The notes: a model not told the origin generated them from the sequence alone. Shown: positions 1-5,968, counted from the first letter of the stretch. The stretch is 5,973 bases of DNA from Candidatus Nomurabacteria bacterium (GCA_020846955.1 JADLCZ010000024.1:1-5973); one strand, 5' to 3'. Numbers and translations are program-made.

Positions 1-1095
1 ATTTCTGAGATGTGTCCCGATGCTGTCTTTGAAGAAATTGTGGATATGTACCCGGTAGTAGATTTTGGCGAAGCACAAAGTGCAAGTGATGAAATCACAT
101 CACCAAAATTCACTAGCCGGGTGTATCCAAATAAACAAGAAGAAAGAAAGATAAAATTTACAACTGATTTAGTGAATAAAAAACTAGGAAGTAGTATCAC
201 AGATGAAGAAGTTGAGAAAATTTTAAAGAATTACAATTTTGAATTTTTCCACCAGTCCGACTGGTGGGAAATAAATGTACCAGCATTACGATTAGATTTG
301 GAGAATCCAATCGACATGGTAGAAGAAATTGGACGGATTTATGGCTACGATAAATTAACACCAGTGCTTCCCACAATTGACTTTAAACCGAAAACAAATG
401 ACATATATAAAAAAATATGTTTTATTCGAAATGTATTTGTAAGGGCAGGATATAAAGAAGTTATGACATATTCATTTACTAACAAAGGTGAAGTTGAAGT
501 AATGGAATCAGCATCTGACAAAAATTTCTTGCGTACAAATTTAACCGATGGTCTTAAAAAAAGCTATGAGCTTAATCGATTGAACGGAGCACTGCTTGGA
601 ATTGACGAAGTTAAAATTTTTGAAATTGGGACTGTGTTTACAAAAAAAGGTGAGCAAATGAATATTGCATATGCAAATAAAAAAGAAGTAAAAGAAATCA
701 ATATAATGGAATTCGATTCTTCTTTTTTAGATCACAAATCTTTTTTTGATAGATCTGATGAATTTACAGGTAATATAATTCCTGAAATTCTTTTAGAAAA
801 ATCGGGGGATTTTAAAATGTGGTCAGTTTACCCATTTATAACCCGTGATCTTTCTTTGTGGGTAAATAATGATAGTGATAAAGATCTTGTATTGGAAATA
901 ATAAAAGAAGCAGGGAAGGAATTGCTTATAAAGAATCCACAAATTCTAGATAGATTCGAAAAAGAAGGTAAAATTTCTTTTGCATTTAGAATGGTTTTCC
1001 AATCATATGATCGAACTTTGTCTGATGAGGAGGTAAGTAAAATAATGGAACAAATTAATCAAAAAGTGGTAGAAAAGGGTTATATTCCAAGGTAA
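1..1095 (+). CDS. pheT: Phenylalanine--tRNA ligase beta subunit, C-terminal part (5' end outside window)
   Basis: This is the beta chain of the cytoplasmic phenylalanyl-tRNA synthetase (alpha2beta2), which attaches Phe to tRNAPhe. The frame is open from base 1, so the ATG at 10 is an internal Met and not a start. Counting from that Met, residues 1-35 are the end of the B3/B4 editing region. Residues about 38-121 form the B5 domain, with the typical run 'DMVEEIGRIYGYDKL' near 102-116. Residues about 135-210 are the catalytic-like core, including 'FIRNVFVRAGYKEVMTYSF' and 'VKIFEIGTVF'. Residues about 269-361 are the ferredoxin-fold anticodon-binding domain ('YPFITRDLSLWV', 'FRMVFQSYDRTLSDEEV'). 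The core between 'FEIGTVF' and the last domain is only about 60 residues, much shorter than in E. coli-type PheT, which I believe is usual in Parcubacteria. The gene ends with TAA just before a strong terminator. It is rich in A+T, more so than gyrB. The family call is very secure. Confidence 0.95.
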   Translation: MSEMCPDAVFEEIVDMYPVVDFGEAQSASDEITSPKFTSRVYPNKQEERKIKFTTDLVNKKLGSSITDEEVEKILKNYNFEFFHQSDWWEINVPALRLDLENPIDMVEEIGRIYGYDKLTPVLPTIDFKPKTNDIYKKICFIRNVFVRAGYKEVMTYSFTNKGEVEVMESASDKNFLRTNLTDGLKKSYELNRLNGALLGIDEVKIFEIGTVFTKKGEQMNIAYANKKEVKEINIMEFDSSFLDHKSFFDRSDEFTGNIIPEILLEKSGDFKMWSVYPFITRDLSLWVNNDSDKDLVLEIIKEAGKELLIKNPQILDRFEKEGKISFAFRMVFQSYDRTLSDEEVSKIMEQINQKVVEKGYIPR

Positions 1096-1105
1096 AAAGG
1101 TGGAC

Positions 1106-1133
1106 AAAAAGCTTGGAATTACCAGGCTTTTTT
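1106..1133 (+). terminator. Intrinsic terminator of pheT
   Basis: AAAAAGCTTGG (1106-1116) and CCAGGCTTTTT (1122-1132) pair over 11 bp with one G-T wobble around a 5-nt loop, AATTA, and a run of six T starts at 1128. It begins 10 nt after the pheT stop codon. The A and T tracts are symmetrical, so it could also work on the minus strand, but no minus-strand gene is seen next to it. It overlaps the proposed gyrB promoter. Confidence 0.85.
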
Positions 1134-1141
1134 GTTATAAT
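1113..1141 (+). promoter_or_regulatory. Putative sigma70-type promoter of gyrB
   Basis: A perfect -10 box TATAAT (1136-1141) stands exactly 17 bp downstream of TTGGAA (1113-1118), which matches 4 of 6 bases of the -35 consensus. The -35 box lies inside the pheT terminator stem. A start site 6-8 nt beyond the -10 box would fall at about 1147-1149, only 3-5 nt before the gyrB ATG at 1152. This is a prediction from consensus and spacing only. Confidence 0.65.
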
Positions 1142-1151
1142 AAACTGATAT

Positions 1152-3245
1152 ATGGGACAAAAAGATAAAGCTGAGAAAGGTAAGTATGGAGCTAATGAAA
1201 TTTCCGTTTTAGAGGGCTTGGAGCCGGTACGCCGAAGGCCTGGAATGTATATTGGATCAACTGGTATTGAAGGTCTGCACCATCTAGTGTGGGAAATTTT
1301 TGATAACTCTCGCGATGAAGCGATGGGAGGATTCTGTGATCGTATCGAAGTTACTCTACTTCCAGGCAATCGTGTGCGTGTAGTAGACAACGGCCGTGGT
1401 ATTCCAGTAGATATGCACTCAAAGACAAAAGTTTCTGCACTTGAGACTGTTATGACTACACTTCACGCTGGAGGTAAATTTGGAGGGGATGAAAGTGGAT
1501 ACAAAGTTTCCGGAGGATTACACGGTGTGGGTGCATCTGTGGTGAACGCACTTTCTATCTATACTCGTGCCGAAGTGCACCGCGATGGTGGCCATTACGT
1601 GCAAGAATACTCTCAAGGTAAGAAAAAGGCTGCTGTGAAAAAAATCAGTAGTTCAAAAGCCAACGGTACAATTATTACCTTTGAGCCAGATCAAGAAATT
1701 TTTAAACAAGTTAAATTTGATTGGAATACAATCGTCAACCATCTTCGACAGCAAGCGTACTTGGTGAAAGGTTTAAGGATTCATATTATTGATGCACGTG
1801 AGATGGGCGAACAGGTACTCACAAAAAAGAAGACTGATCTTGATGATACATATTGGTTTGCAGACTTGAATTTAGAATTACCATCGACAACATTTTATTT
1901 CGAAGGAGGGCTTGTGTCACTCGTATCTTTTTACAACAAATTACAAAAGCCAATTCATCCAACAGTATTTTACGTAGAGAAAGAGATTGATGATGTAGGC
2001 GTGGAAGTTGCATTACAATATGTAGATGATATGCAATCCCGTATCGTACCTTTCGCCAACAATATCTACAACCCAGAAGGTGGTACACACATTACAGGAT
2101 TCAAAACTGCTCTTACAAGAATACTCAACACTTATGGCAAGAAAAATAATTTGATAAAAGAAGCCGATGGCGGATTTACCGGAGACGATGTTTTGGAAGG
2201 CTTGATGGCAGTTGTGTCTGTAAAATTGCGCGAGATTCAATTCGAAGGCCAGACAAAAGGAAAGCTCGGTAGTACCGAGGCCCAAGGTGCAGTAGCGACA
2301 GCATTTGGAGATGCATTTACAAGCTTCCTCGAAGAAAATCCAGATGAAGCTAAATCAATCATAAGTAAATCATTGTTGGCAATGCGTGCTCGTAAGGCCG
2401 CTAAAGCTGCGAAAGATTCTGTATTGCGAAAAGGTGCATTGGAGGGTATGACACTCCCTGGTAAGTTGGCTGACTGTCAGACAAAAGATGCAGAGAGTGC
2501 TGAACTATTCATTGTGGAGGGAGACTCTGCGGGTGGTACAGCCAAGATGGGACGAGATCGCAAGACGCAAGCCATATTGCCATTGAGAGGAAAAATTTTG
2601 AACGTTGAGCGTGCGAGATTGGACAGAATGCTTGGTAGTGAACAAATTAAAAATCTCGTGATCGCTATGGGTACATCTATCGGAGATACTTTTGATTTGA
2701 GTAAAATGCGTTATCACAAAATAATTATTGCAACCGATGCCGATGTGGACGGAGCGCATATTCGTACGCTTATCCTTACATTACTTTACCGATATTTCCG
2801 ACAGATTATTGATGCAGGATTTATATACATTGCTCAGCCACCACTATTCAAAATCAAAAAAGGTAAAGAAATTTTCTACGCATACAGCGATGATGAGCGT
2901 GACCGTATACTTGGCGCTGATGCACCACGCCTTGAAGAGATGCTAACAGAATCTGCCGAGGAGGGTACAGTGGAAGAAGAAGTAAACGAAGAGGAAGAAG
3001 AAAAAGATTCAAAGAAGCCAAAGTCTGCCAAGATTCATATTCAAAGATACAAAGGTCTCGGAGAAATGAACGCTGAGGAATTGTGGGAGACAACTATGGA
3101 TCCTGCTCGCCGTATCATCAAGCAAGTTGGTATTACAGATGCCGAAGATGCCAACAAAGTATTTGATATGCTTATGGGCTCTGAAGTGCCACCAAGAAAG
3201 TCCTTCATCCAAGCCAACGCCAAATACGCAAACTTAGATATATAG
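1152..3245 (+). CDS. gyrB: DNA gyrase subunit B
   Basis: This is the ATPase subunit of type IIA DNA gyrase, which with GyrA introduces negative supercoils into DNA. The 697 residues show the full order. The GHKL ATPase has 'EIFDNSRDEA' (E48, N52), 'VVDNGRGIP' (D79) and 'GGLHGVGASVVNALS' (121-135). The transducer has the QTK switch lysine (Q367-K369). The Toprim domain has 'VEGDSAGG' (E456) and 'DADVDGAH' (D529, D531, D533). The C-terminal part has 'RYKGLGEMNAEELWETTMDP' (632-651) and ends in '...ANLDI'. 'PLRGKILNVE', 'QTKGKLGS' and the C-terminus favour GyrB over ParE. The large E. coli-type insertion is absent; at the same place lies a short acidic/lysine-rich linker (about 597-627). The start is well fixed: an in-frame TGA lies two codons upstream of the ATG and no other start precedes the conserved region. 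No Shine-Dalgarno sequence is visible, in keeping with a nearly leaderless mRNA. The stop is TAG, 2 nt before the left inverted repeat. Confidence 0.97.
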   Translation: MGQKDKAEKGKYGANEISVLEGLEPVRRRPGMYIGSTGIEGLHHLVWEIFDNSRDEAMGGFCDRIEVTLLPGNRVRVVDNGRGIPVDMHSKTKVSALETVMTTLHAGGKFGGDESGYKVSGGLHGVGASVVNALSIYTRAEVHRDGGHYVQEYSQGKKKAAVKKISSSKANGTIITFEPDQEIFKQVKFDWNTIVNHLRQQAYLVKGLRIHIIDAREMGEQVLTKKKTDLDDTYWFADLNLELPSTTFYFEGGLVSLVSFYNKLQKPIHPTVFYVEKEIDDVGVEVALQYVDDMQSRIVPFANNIYNPEGGTHITGFKTALTRILNTYGKKNNLIKEADGGFTGDDVLEGLMAVVSVKLREIQFEGQTKGKLGSTEAQGAVATAFGDAFTSFLEENPDEAKSIISKSLLAMRARKAAKAAKDSVLRKGALEGMTLPGKLADCQTKDAESAELFIVEGDSAGGTAKMGRDRKTQAILPLRGKILNVERARLDRMLGSEQIKNLVIAMGTSIGDTFDLSKMRYHKIIIATDADVDGAHIRTLILTLLYRYFRQIIDAGFIYIAQPPLFKIKKGKEIFYAYSDDERDRILGADAPRLEEMLTESAEEGTVEEEVNEEEEEKDSKKPKSAKIHIQRYKGLGEMNAEELWETTMDPARRIIKQVGITDAEDANKVFDMLMGSEVPPRKSFIQANAKYANLDI

Positions 3246-3247
3246 GA

Positions 3248-3277
3248 TTAGTATAAGGAAATAGTATAAGTATAAGG
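3248..3277 (+). repeat. Left copy of perfect 30-bp inverted repeat
   Basis: This stretch is identical over all 30 bases to the reverse complement of 4199-4228. It begins TTAGTATAAGG and ends GTATAAGTATAAGG. Inside are three direct copies of GTATAAG, starting at 3251, 3264 and 3270. It starts 2 nt after the gyrB stop codon and ends 5 nt before the stop codon of the converging phosphatase gene, so it fills most of the 37-nt spacer. I see no self-complementary hairpin or U tract in it, so on its own it does not look like an intrinsic terminator. Confidence 0.97.
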
Positions 3278-3282
3278 ATGAA

Positions 3283-3816
3283 TTAGTTTATCCAATCAAT
3301 TTTAGTTACTGAAGCATTGGGATAGGGATGAATGTCATAAAATAATTTAGCCTCCATATTATGTTTTATTGTTTCTAAAATTCTTCCTACCACCGCATGG
3401 CTTACAACTAAAATAGTTTCTGGTTTTTCTGCTAGCTCTTTTATGCACGAGTATATTCGCGTACGGAATTCATTAGGATTTTCTGCATTTTTGGCAGTTG
3501 TAAGAGTAATAGAAGAAATTTTATGAATTGGGGTACCAGTTAAACTACCCATATCATATTCGGTGATACGATTATCAACTTCTATTTTATTATTATCAAA
3601 ACCAATATTTTGTGCAATAATTTCGGCAGTCTCTCTTGCTCTCTTGAGTGGTCCACAAATAATTCTATCAATTCTAGGGATTTCAGATTTTATATTATAA
3701 GCTGTATTTTTTGCTTGCTCTTTCCCTTTTTCTGTTAAAGTTGAATCTTCTCTTTGTCCTGCAAATACACCTTTTATATTAGATTCACTTTCTCCATGTC
3801 TTACAAAGTAGATCAT
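3283..3816 (-). CDS. Histidine phosphatase family protein (phosphoglycerate-mutase-like)
   Basis: This is a probable soluble phosphatase of the histidine phosphatase superfamily, branch 1, acting through a phosphohistidine. Its 177 residues keep the core residues: 'VRHGES' (R6, nucleophile H7), 'CGPLKRARETAEI' (R59), the acid E86 in 'RITEYDMGSLTG', and the second histidine H140 in 'VVSHAVVGRIL'. It is shorter than GpmB/CobC-type members (about 200-215 residues), and the usual P-G-E-S segment reads P-N-E-F (114-117). The substrate therefore cannot be named; a sugar phosphate, a nucleotide or a phosphoprotein are all possible. There is no signal peptide or membrane segment. It starts 5 nt after the stop of the four-helix gene, with no clear ribosome site of its own (a GGA about 12 nt upstream is weak), so translation is probably coupled. 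It converges on gyrB, and its stop lies 5 nt from the left repeat. Confidence 0.9.
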   Translation of the reverse strand: MIYFVRHGESESNIKGVFAGQREDSTLTEKGKEQAKNTAYNIKSEIPRIDRIICGPLKRARETAEIIAQNIGFDNNKIEVDNRITEYDMGSLTGTPIHKISSITLTTAKNAENPNEFRTRIYSCIKELAEKPETILVVSHAVVGRILETIKHNMEAKLFYDIHPYPNASVTKIDWIN

Positions 3817-3821
3817 ATAAA

Positions 3822-4190
3822 TTAATAATCCATAGCAGATTTTATTAATCCTGATACTATTTTTAATGATTCAATAATCATTTCATTTATAATATTATAT
3901 TCTTTTTCCTCAATATAATTTAAATCTTTTGCTATAATTAATTGATTTTGAGTTTCAAATAAGGAACCTTTTGCCATGCTGTAAAAATGACTTTTGTCTT
4001 TTGCGCTTTTTCTACCGAAACCTTCGGCGATGTTTGATGTAATAGAAACAGAAGCACGCCTAATTTGGTCTGTTAAACCAAATTTTTCATCCTGAGGAAA
4101 TTTCTTTGTTATTTTGTATATTTCTAAAACAACACGATGGCATTTCTGCCAACCAATTAATTTTGTAAAATTATTGATTGTTTCTTCCAT
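3822..4190 (-). CDS. Four-helix-bundle protein of the 23S rRNA IVP (S23) family
   Basis: This 122-residue protein is recognised from the family signature. It has 'W-Q-K' near 14-16, 'EIYKITKKFPQDEKFGLTDQ' (23-42), then 'IRRASVSITSNIAEGFGR' (43-60), 'KGSLFETQNQLIIAKDLNYI' (74-93), and a long last helix to the C-terminus. The family (TIGR02436 / 23S_rRNA_IVP) was first known from intervening sequences in 23S rRNA genes and shares its fold with Avd, the accessory protein of diversity-generating retroelements. Its biochemical role is not established; a positively charged nucleic-acid-binding bundle is often supposed. There is no signal peptide. The ATG follows TAAGG by 8 nt, and that ribosome site lies at the inner edge of the right inverted repeat. 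It is 38 nt behind thrS and 5 nt ahead of the phosphatase gene, so an mRNA shared with one or both is likely. Confidence 0.93.
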   Translation of the reverse strand: MEETINNFTKLIGWQKCHRVVLEIYKITKKFPQDEKFGLTDQIRRASVSITSNIAEGFGRKSAKDKSHFYSMAKGSLFETQNQLIIAKDLNYIEEKEYNIINEMIIESLKIVSGLIKSAMDY

Positions 4191-4198
4191 TTATTTTA

Positions 4199-4203
4199 CC
4201 TTA
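4199..4203 (-). promoter_or_regulatory. Ribosome binding site of the four-helix gene, supplied by the repeat
   Basis: On the minus strand TAAGG ends 8 nt before the ATG at 4190, a normal Shine-Dalgarno distance. The five bases are the inner end of the right inverted repeat, so the repeat itself provides the translation signal. The other genes here do not show such a clear site. Confidence 0.6.
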
Positions 4204-4228
4204 TACTTATACTATTTCCTTATACTAA
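4199..4228 (-). repeat. Right copy of perfect 30-bp inverted repeat
   Basis: Read on the minus strand this is base-for-base the same as 3248-3277. It begins directly after the thrS stop codon (TAG, 4231-4229) and ends 8 nt before the ATG of the four-helix gene, so it makes up 30 of the 38 intergenic bases. The three GTATAAG units each contain TATAAG, one base from a -10 box, and face the four-helix gene. I could not pair them with a convincing -35 box. Identity stops sharply at both edges, apart from the neighbouring TAG stop codons. Confidence 0.97.
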
Positions 4229-5968
4229 CTATGAGCGGTTTTTTATTTCTTTCTCAAGGTGAGCTACAAATTCATCAGTAGTCATTTGAATTTTTGTACC
4301 GTCTATTTTTTCTATTGTTAGGATCCCACTTTCTTTTTCTTTGTCTCCTAGGACTATTATGTATGGGGTGTTGTATTTCTTTGCTTGGTGGATTCTTTTA
4401 CCCAAGGATTCATTGCCACCAATTTTCTCAACACGGATAAATTTACTCTGCAAAGTGTCAAAAATTTTGCCTGCATCTTCATCATGATTCTCGCGAACTG
4501 GTATGATAGCAACTTGTATAGGTGAGAGCCATGTAGGGAATTTACCTGCGATATGCTCAATAAGGACAGACATGAAGCGGTCGATAGATCCCATGATTGC
4601 AGCGTGTATCATTACAATTCTTTCTTTTTCTCCTTTTTCATTTGTACAATTAAGGTCGAAACGCTCTGGCATATTCATATCGAGTTGGATTGTAGCCACT
4701 TGCCATTCACGCCCTATTGCATCATTGGCTATGAAATCAAGCTTGGGTCCGTAGAATGCGGCTTCTCCTATACCTTCGAATGTTTCTACGTCCTTTTCGT
4801 TGGCAAGATTGGTAAGCATTTGCTCAGCTAATGTCCATTTTTCCTTATCACCTATATAGTTATTGAAATTTTCTGGATCGTGTTTAGAAATACGAACCTT
4901 TAATGCGAAGCCAAATGTTTTGTAGAATATTTTTATAATATCAAAGACTTTTAAAAACTCCTCACGAGTCTGATCCATACGACAAAATACATGGGCATCG
5001 TCTTGGGTAAATGCACGTAACCGTGATAGTCCTGATAACTCACCGGATTGCTCATCTCGGTAGCAAGTTGTTGTGTTGGCATATCTTTGAGGAAGCTCTT
5101 TGTAGCTCCAAGGTTTGCGGTCAAATATCTGAGTGTGGTGTGGACAGTTCATAGGCTTCATTGCGAATTCATGACCTTCACGTGATGTCACATGAAAGAG
5201 ATCATCTTTGAATTTATCCCAGTGACCACTCTTCTCATATAATTCCTTTTTTGTAATGTGTGGTATTTCTACTTTTTCGTATCCAGCTTTTTCGCGTAAT
5301 TCCCAAACATAAGCATCAAGAAGGTTACGTATCATTGTCCCTCGCGGTGTCCATAGTGGCAGTCCAGGACCTACTAATTCTGAAAAAGTAAATAAATCTA
5401 ATTCCTTACCTAGTTTTTTATGGTCTCGTGCATGAGCTTCATCTCGACGGGTAATATATACATCGAGATCATTTTTGTTTTCGAATGCTAACCCATACAC
5501 TCGAGTGAGCATTTTATTTTTTTCATCTCCGCGCCAGTAGGCACCAGCTACACGATCGAGCTTCCAACCGGCCATATCAATATCACCCATATTTTCTACA
5601 TGACCCCCACGACAAAGATCTGTGAATGATCCAGAAGTGTATAGAGTTATTTCTTCACCCTTTTCAGTAATTCCGGCAATGAGTTCATTTTTGTATTCAT
5701 TGTTTGCAAATTTATCCTGTGCAGTATTTGTGTTTACAACTTGTTTTTCAAAAGTAGACCAAGATTGGACCATCTCACGCATTTTCTTTTCAATTTTTGA
5801 TAAGTCATCTTCGTGGATTTTACCTGCTACATCCACATCGTAGTAGAAGCCATTATCTACAGCTGGACCAAGGGTCAATTTGCTACCTGGGTAGAGTTCA
5901 AGTATAGAGGCACCCAATAAATGGGCGAGTGAGTGGCGTATTTGAGCCAATTTTTCTGTATTTTCCAT
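4229..5968 (-). CDS. thrS: Threonine--tRNA ligase, no TGS domain visible
   Basis: This class II synthetase charges tRNAThr. The editing domain opens at once with HxxxH (H12, H16 in 'HSLAHLLGA') and is completed by 'CRGGH' (C119, H123), the site that clears Ser-tRNAThr. The catalytic core (about 180-475) has 'MNCP' (C275), 'TQDDAH' (H326) and 'VMIH' (H455) as zinc ligands, motif 2 'CYRDEQSGELSGLSRLR' with R304, and motif 3 'GSIDRF'. The anticodon-binding domain runs from about 481 to 579. At 579 residues it is some 60 shorter than E. coli ThrS (642) because the N-terminal TGS domain is missing. The frame is still open for the 5 bases left before the window edge (xTA GGG ATG), so a longer protein cannot be excluded; TGS-less ThrS is, as I recall, common in this group. 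GGG directly abuts the ATG, too close for a normal ribosome site. Residue A456 replaces the Arg usual after the zinc His. Confidence 0.95.
   Translation of the reverse strand: MENTEKLAQIRHSLAHLLGASILELYPGSKLTLGPAVDNGFYYDVDVAGKIHEDDLSKIEKKMREMVQSWSTFEKQVVNTNTAQDKFANNEYKNELIAGITEKGEEITLYTSGSFTDLCRGGHVENMGDIDMAGWKLDRVAGAYWRGDEKNKMLTRVYGLAFENKNDLDVYITRRDEAHARDHKKLGKELDLFTFSELVGPGLPLWTPRGTMIRNLLDAYVWELREKAGYEKVEIPHITKKELYEKSGHWDKFKDDLFHVTSREGHEFAMKPMNCPHHTQIFDRKPWSYKELPQRYANTTTCYRDEQSGELSGLSRLRAFTQDDAHVFCRMDQTREEFLKVFDIIKIFYKTFGFALKVRISKHDPENFNNYIGDKEKWTLAEQMLTNLANEKDVETFEGIGEAAFYGPKLDFIANDAIGREWQVATIQLDMNMPERFDLNCTNEKGEKERIVMIHAAIMGSIDRFMSVLIEHIAGKFPTWLSPIQVAIIPVRENHDEDAGKIFDTLQSKFIRVEKIGGNESLGKRIHQAKKYNTPYIIVLGDKEKESGILTIEKIDGTKIQMTTDEFVAHLEKEIKNRS

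Larger units (their letters stand above)
3248..4228 (-). mobile_element. Putative 981-bp cassette bounded by inverted repeats, carrying two genes
   Basis: A perfect 30-bp inverted repeat encloses exactly two minus-strand genes, a four-helix-bundle (23S-IVP family) protein and a histidine-phosphatase-family protein. They lie between the converging housekeeping genes gyrB and thrS. The ends of the unit coincide with the ends of the neighbours: 2 nt after the gyrB stop and 0 nt after the thrS stop. Family knowledge: intervening sequences in 23S rRNA genes of Leptospira and others carry a gene of this four-helix family and have complementary ends that form a stem. Inference: this unit is an IVS-like or cassette-type element outside rRNA, or an invertible segment. 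Against a classical insertion sequence: no transposase or recombinase is encoded and I see no direct target duplication outside the repeats. The repeat is certain; the mobile interpretation is not. Confidence 0.45.

Noticed and set aside
1055..3223. Several open frames of 60-110 codons on the minus strand across gyrB, and others inside thrS
   Set aside because: They overlap strongly conserved coding sequence, have no recognisable motifs or ribosome sites, and look like chance shadow frames.
1152..3245. ParE (topoisomerase IV) instead of GyrB
   Set aside because: The Toprim context, 'RYHKIIIATDADVDGAH', 'QRYKGLGEMNAEELWETTMDP' and the 'NLDI' C-terminus fit GyrB better, although the two families are close.
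3246..3282. Intrinsic terminator between gyrB and the phosphatase gene
   Set aside because: The spacer has direct GTATAAG repeats but no GC-containing hairpin followed by a U tract on either strand.
3283..4190. A+T richness of the cassette as a sign of recent transfer
   Set aside because: The cassette is visibly poorer in G+C than gyrB (19/60 in 3301-3360 against 30/60 in 1321-1380), but pheT is just as A+T-rich (13/60 in 661-720), so composition does not discriminate.
3822..4190. Four-helix protein as Avd of a diversity-generating retroelement
   Set aside because: The fold is related, but no reverse transcriptase and no template/variable repeat pair is present; the only long repeat is the 30-bp inverted one in spacers.
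3234..4240. Direct target-site duplication around the inverted repeats
   Set aside because: The bases just outside the repeats (ending ATATAGGA on the left, starting CTATGAG on the right) give no convincing direct repeat. The shared TAG on each side is simply the stop codon of each neighbour.
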